Positions 6,738-9,120 of a stretch of 9,120 nt of DNA are shown one piece after another. Made by a program: the position numbers and the translations under genes. This DNA is from Gammaproteobacteria bacterium (GTDB lineage: Bacteria > Pseudomonadota > Gammaproteobacteria > UBA9214). The stretch is from positions 1 to 9,120 of the forward strand of contig JAOULY010000050.1 of NCBI GenBank assembly GCA_029881775.1, written 5' to 3'. The notes under the pieces were generated by a model. It was not told where the DNA came from, made no database searches, and was given only the letters and a program-made list of their open reading frames with translations. The number at the start of each line of letters is the position of its first letter. Within the stretch, counting starts at the first letter, position 1.

Positions 6738-7403
6738 ATGGCTGCAAAGAAGAAAGCAGTGAAGTCCAAGACAACGGCAAAGAAAAAGTCGACGCCTAAA
6801 AAGGCTGCGGCTAAAAAGACTGCAGCTAAAAAAGCGGCGCCAAAAAAAGCGGCCGCTAAAAAAGCCCCTGCCAGGAAGAAAGCTCCTGCAAAGAAAACGC
6901 CTGCCGCGAAGAAAATAACCACGGCGCGCAAGGCACCCGCGGCAAGCAAGGCACCGGCGAGAAAACCGGGGCGCGTCGGCACTTCCCAGATAGGCCCGGT
7001 ACCCGGTATCGAGCCATACCGGGAGAAGAAAGGCGAGGAGTACATGAATGATGCGCAGGTCGCGCACTTCAGGAACATCCTGCTGACCTGGAAGAGAAGC
7101 CTGATGGAAGAAGTCGACCGCACCGTACACCACATGCAGGACGATGCCGCCAATTTTCCGGATCCGAACGACCGTGCCACGCAGGAATCCGAATTCAGCA
7201 TGGAACTGCGCGCCCGTGACCGGGAACGCAAGCTGATCAAGAAAATCGATGAATCGATCAACCACCTGGAAAACAGCGATTTCGGTTACTGCGAGGCCTG
7301 CGGTGTCGAGATCGGCGTCAAACGACTTGAAGCCCGTCCCACTGCCACACTCTGCATCGACTGCAAGATTCTTGACGAGATCAGGGAAAAACAGATGGGT
7401 TAA
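6738..7403 (+). CDS. dksA: RNA polymerase-binding transcription factor DksA with a lysine-rich N-terminal extension
   Basis: DksA enters the secondary channel of RNA polymerase and, with ppGpp, lowers rRNA promoter activity and raises amino-acid biosynthesis promoters. Residues about 90-221 match E. coli DksA closely: IEPYREKKGEEYMNDAQ, the coiled coil, the tip motif DPNDRA with Asp142, Asp145 and Ala147, the second helix RDRERKLIKK, and a four-cysteine zinc finger (Cys185, 188, 206, 209) ending EIREKQMG. The unusual part is the N-terminus. Residues 1-77 contain 27 lysines and 26 alanines plus a few Arg, Pro, Thr and Ser. No acidic residue occurs before Glu92, giving a histone-H1/AlgP-like tail. 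E. coli DksA has 151 residues against 221 here. The ATG at 6738 has GGGA eight bases ahead and the tail is in uninterrupted frame with the core. An internal ATG at 7044 follows GAGGAG, but that encodes the conserved Glu-Glu, so I regard it as coincidental. Lysine-rich DksA tails occur in some other gammaproteobacteria such as the Xanthomonadaceae. Confidence 0.95.
   Translation: MAAKKKAVKSKTTAKKKSTPKKAAAKKTAAKKAAPKKAAAKKAPARKKAPAKKTPAAKKITTARKAPAASKAPARKPGRVGTSQIGPVPGIEPYREKKGEEYMNDAQVAHFRNILLTWKRSLMEEVDRTVHHMQDDAANFPDPNDRATQESEFSMELRARDRERKLIKKIDESINHLENSDFGYCEACGVEIGVKRLEARPTATLCIDCKILDEIREKQMG
6798..6872 (+). repeat. Five tandem 15-bp units encoding KKAAA-type pentapeptides in dksA
   Basis: Five consecutive 15-bp units each begin with an A-run of five or six bases and encode Lys-Lys followed by three small residues (KKAAA, KKTAA, KKAAP, KKAAA, KKAPA; residues 21-45 of DksA). 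Further KK pairs follow at five- to six-residue spacing up to residue 59 with less exact DNA repetition. The third position of many codons differs between units, so this is a fairly old array. Such repeats could change copy number between strains. Confidence 0.8.
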
Positions 7404-7432
7404 TCGCCGCCATGTGTACTCACCTGAAAACA

Positions 7433-7456
7433 AAGCCGGCGCACGCCGGCTTTTTT
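7433..7456 (+). terminator. Intrinsic terminator between dksA and gluQ
   Basis: GCCGGC (7435-7440), loop GCAC, and GCCGGC (7445-7450) form a GC-rich stem, extended by AA/TT pairing, followed by six T residues (7451-7456). It lies 30 bp after the dksA stop. Shigella and E. coli also have a terminator between dksA and gluQ that limits read-through into gluQ, so the arrangement appears conserved. Confidence 0.92.
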
Positions 7457-7494
7457 GTGAATATTAAATGCCGCGCCAGGTCATCCCTGTAAAC

Positions 7495-8409
7495 ATGGCC
7501 GCGACATCTCACTACCGGGGACGTTTTGCACCGTCCCCCACCGGCCCGCTGCACTTCGGTTCGCTGGTTGCAGCACTGGGCAGTTTTCTGGATGCCCGTC
7601 ACCACAACGGGGAATGGCTGGTCCGCATGGAAGACCTGGACCGGCCCCGCGAGGTCGCGGGCGCTGCTGATGACATCCTGAAAACACTGGCTTCATTCGG
7701 GCTTCACTGGGATGGCCCGGTGGTCTACCAGAGCACGCGGCATGCCCTGTATGACGCGGCGCTTGAGCGGCTGACGGACCTGGGGCTTGTGTACGGTTGC
7801 GCCTGCACGCGCAGCGAGATTGCCGACAGCAGCCCCGAAGGGCAGCAACACATTTACCCCGGCACCTGCCGCAACGGCCTGCCGGCCGGCCGCCCGGCGC
7901 GCGCGTTACGCGTACGCGTCAACGATCACCTTGCCTGCATCAACGACCGGCTGCAGGGAGAGACCCGCCAGCAGCTGGGACGCGAAGTGGGCGATTTCAT
8001 ACTGCGGCGCGCTGACGGGCTGCACGCCTACCAGCTGGCCGTGGTTGTCGACGATGCTGAACAGGGCATCACCGACATTGTCCGCGGCGCCGACCTGTTG
8101 ATTTCAACGCCACGCCAGCGATATCTGCAACAGCTGCTCGCGCTGCCTGAACCCCGCTACCTGCACCTGCCGATCGCCGTCACAAGCCAGCAGGAAAAAC
8201 TCGGCAAGCAGACAAACGCCCCCGCTGTCATCAGTGACAATGGCAACCAGGCACTGATTGCCGCACTGACATTCCTGCGCCAGCCATTACCCGGGCAGGT
8301 GGCACATGCAAGCCAGGAAGAACTGCTGCAATGGGCCGCGAAAAACTGGGATATCACCGCCCTCCCCCGACAGCGCGAACTCGAAGCACCTGCTATACCG
8401 GGTGGATGA
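7495..8409 (+). CDS. gluQ: Glutamyl-Q tRNA(Asp) synthetase (GluQRS)
   Basis: This enzyme activates glutamate with ATP and attaches it to the queuosine base at position 34 of tRNA-Asp, without needing a tRNA for activation. It is a shortened glutamyl-tRNA synthetase that has the catalytic fold but not the anticodon-binding domain, and 304 residues is the normal size. It shows GRFAPSPTGPLHFGSL (residues 9-24, the HIGH-like motif is HFGSL), RMEDLDRPRE, the zinc site of Cys102, Cys104, Tyr121 and Cys125, AVVVDDAEQGITDIVRGADL, and a KMSKS-like KLGKQ (235-239). I prefer the ATG at 7495 because it gives a family-like MAATSHYRGRFAPSP start. An ATG at 7468 would add nine residues but lies only 11 bases after the terminator T-run. 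Neither has a clear Shine-Dalgarno. Transcription is either read-through from dksA or a local promoter with a possible TATTAA -10 (7462-7467). In E. coli pcnB follows gluQ; here acs does. Confidence 0.95.
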   Translation: MAATSHYRGRFAPSPTGPLHFGSLVAALGSFLDARHHNGEWLVRMEDLDRPREVAGAADDILKTLASFGLHWDGPVVYQSTRHALYDAALERLTDLGLVYGCACTRSEIADSSPEGQQHIYPGTCRNGLPAGRPARALRVRVNDHLACINDRLQGETRQQLGREVGDFILRRADGLHAYQLAVVVDDAEQGITDIVRGADLLISTPRQRYLQQLLALPEPRYLHLPIAVTSQQEKLGKQTNAPAVISDNGNQALIAALTFLRQPLPGQVAHASQEELLQWAAKNWDITALPRQRELEAPAIPGG

Positions 8410-8412
8410 CTG

Positions 8413-8440
8413 TTGGCACCGGCACCGACGCGGCTATAAT
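8413..8440 (+). promoter_or_regulatory. Strong sigma-70 promoter of acs
   Basis: TTGGCA (8413-8418, five of six matches) and a perfect TATAAT (8435-8440) are 16 nt apart, placing the start near 8447 and a leader of about 41 nt before acs. It begins four bases after the gluQ stop codon. I see no CRP-like TGTGA/TCACA pair within the gluQ-acs gap, unlike the CRP-dependent control known for E. coli acs. Confidence 0.75.
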
Positions 8441-8487
8441 CGAACATCACGGTTAGCAGCCGCGCGCGGACACAATCGGAGAACAAC

Positions 8488-9120
8488 ATGTCTGACAGCA
8501 AGATCTATGATGTCCCGGAAACCTTTTCCGACAACGCACTTATCAACGCAGAACAATTCCAGGCGTTGTATAAACAGTCCGTCGAGGACCCCGCCGGTTT
8601 CTGGGCGGAACAGGCAGGCAAGTTCGTTTCCTGGGAAAAACGCTGGGACAATGTGCTCGACTGGGATTTTTCAACGGGACATATCCGCTGGTTCGAAGGC
8701 GGCAAGCTGAATGCCTGTTACAACTGCGTGGACCGGCATCTCGAGAAACGCAGCGAACAGACTGCGCTGATCTGGGAAGGCGACGACCCGGCCGATGACG
8801 CAAAAATCAGTTACGGCGAGTTGTATGAACATGTCTGCCGTTTTGCCAATGCGCTGAAGGCAAGGAACATCGGCAAGGGTGACCGCGTCTGCATCTACAT
8901 GCCGATGATCCCCGAAGCGGTCTATGCAATGCTCGCCTGCGCCCGTATCGGCGCAATACATTCCGTTGTTTTCGGCGGCTTCTCACCGGAGTCTATCAAG
9001 GACCGCATCCTCGACTCTGACTGCCGGACAGTCATCACGGCCGACGAAGGCATTCGTGGCGGCAAGACCATCCCGCTGAAAGGCAATGTCGACAAGGCAC
9101 TGGCGGACTGCCCGAACGTC
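8488..9120 (+). CDS. acs: Acetyl-CoA synthetase, N-terminal 211 residues (cut by window edge)
   Basis: Acs converts acetate, ATP and CoA to acetyl-CoA through an acetyl-AMP intermediate, allowing growth on or scavenging of acetate. The frame runs open from the ATG at 8488 to the window end. GGAG (8478-8481) lies six bases before the start. The N-terminal acetyl-CoA synthetase domain is seen in FWAEQAGKFVSWEKRWD (38-54) and WFEGGKLNACYNCVDRHL (68-85). The AMP-binding domain begins with ISYGELYEHVCRFANAL, GDRVCIYMPMIPEAVYAMLA (131-150), GAIHSVVFGGFSPESIKDRI (155-174) and RGGK (190-193). These landmarks separate it from propionyl-CoA or medium-chain acyl-CoA ligases with fair certainty. About two thirds of the usual 650 residues lie outside the window, including the P-loop and the regulatory acetylated lysine, so activity and lysine acetylation control cannot be judged. 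Confidence 0.95.
   Translation, partial: MSDSKIYDVPETFSDNALINAEQFQALYKQSVEDPAGFWAEQAGKFVSWEKRWDNVLDWDFSTGHIRWFEGGKLNACYNCVDRHLEKRSEQTALIWEGDDPADDAKISYGELYEHVCRFANALKARNIGKGDRVCIYMPMIPEAVYAMLACARIGAIHSVVFGGFSPESIKDRILDSDCRTVITADEGIRGGKTIPLKGNVDKALADCPNV

Noticed and set aside
6798..6872. CRISPR-like or mobile repeat array
   Set aside because: The 15-bp units have no spacers, stay in frame and encode a low-complexity protein tail.
6708..7433. Long minus-strand frames opposite dksA, rich in Phe, Ala and Arg
   Set aside because: They are the reverse reading of lysine codons (AAA/AAG read as TTT/CTT) in the tail and have no independent support; DksA on the plus strand is certain.
8410..8447. Sigma-54 promoter (TGGCAC at 8414-8419) before acs
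   Set aside because: No TTGCA/GC element occurs at the required distance, whereas TTGGCA and TATAAT form a good sigma-70 pair.

Overview
The window looks like chromosomal DNA of a GC-rich, non-enteric gammaproteobacterium. The reasons are the use of Smc rather than MukB as condensin, the dksA-gluQ gene pair, a short QueF, and a CysZ and an acetyl-CoA synthetase that both read like gammaproteobacterial orthologues. Coding density is high, all genes are intact apart from the two cut by the window edges, and I see no insertion sequence, prophage, CRISPR array, rRNA or tRNA. I found no clear undescribed system; the unusual material lies in gene details and combinations.

Layout. Positions 1-1938 (minus strand) hold the first 646 codons of smc, running out of the window in the hinge domain. 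A 95 bp divergent gap separates it from queF (2034-2423, plus), the enzyme that makes preQ1 for tRNA queuosine. A plus-strand FGGY kinase follows (2476-3750); it resembles the cyanobacterial/plant D-ribulose kinase more than classical xylulokinase. After a short gap packed with palindromes comes cysZ (3819-4577, plus), a sulfate uptake membrane protein. cysZ meets a class I PLP aminotransferase (4543-5703, minus) tail to tail with a 35 bp overlap. The aminotransferase is the second gene of a two-gene unit whose first gene is a CbbY-type HAD sugar phosphatase (5715-6497, minus).

A 240 bp divergent regulatory region then leads to dksA (6738-7403, plus). Its product carries a lysine/alanine-rich, histone-H1-like N-terminal tail of about 77 residues, partly built from a 15-bp tandem repeat. 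A strong intrinsic terminator separates dksA from gluQ (7495-8409, plus), which glutamylates queuosine in tRNA-Asp. A near-consensus sigma-70 promoter then drives acs (8488 to the window end, plus).

How the genes connect. QueF and GluQ act at the start and end of the same tRNA modification pathway. The ribulose kinase and the CbbY phosphatase both touch pentose phosphates, and both have close relatives in Calvin-cycle organisms, so an autotrophic or formerly autotrophic host is possible but is not shown by this window. DksA, with ppGpp, sets growth-rate control of transcription. Acs and CysZ serve acetate and sulfate assimilation.
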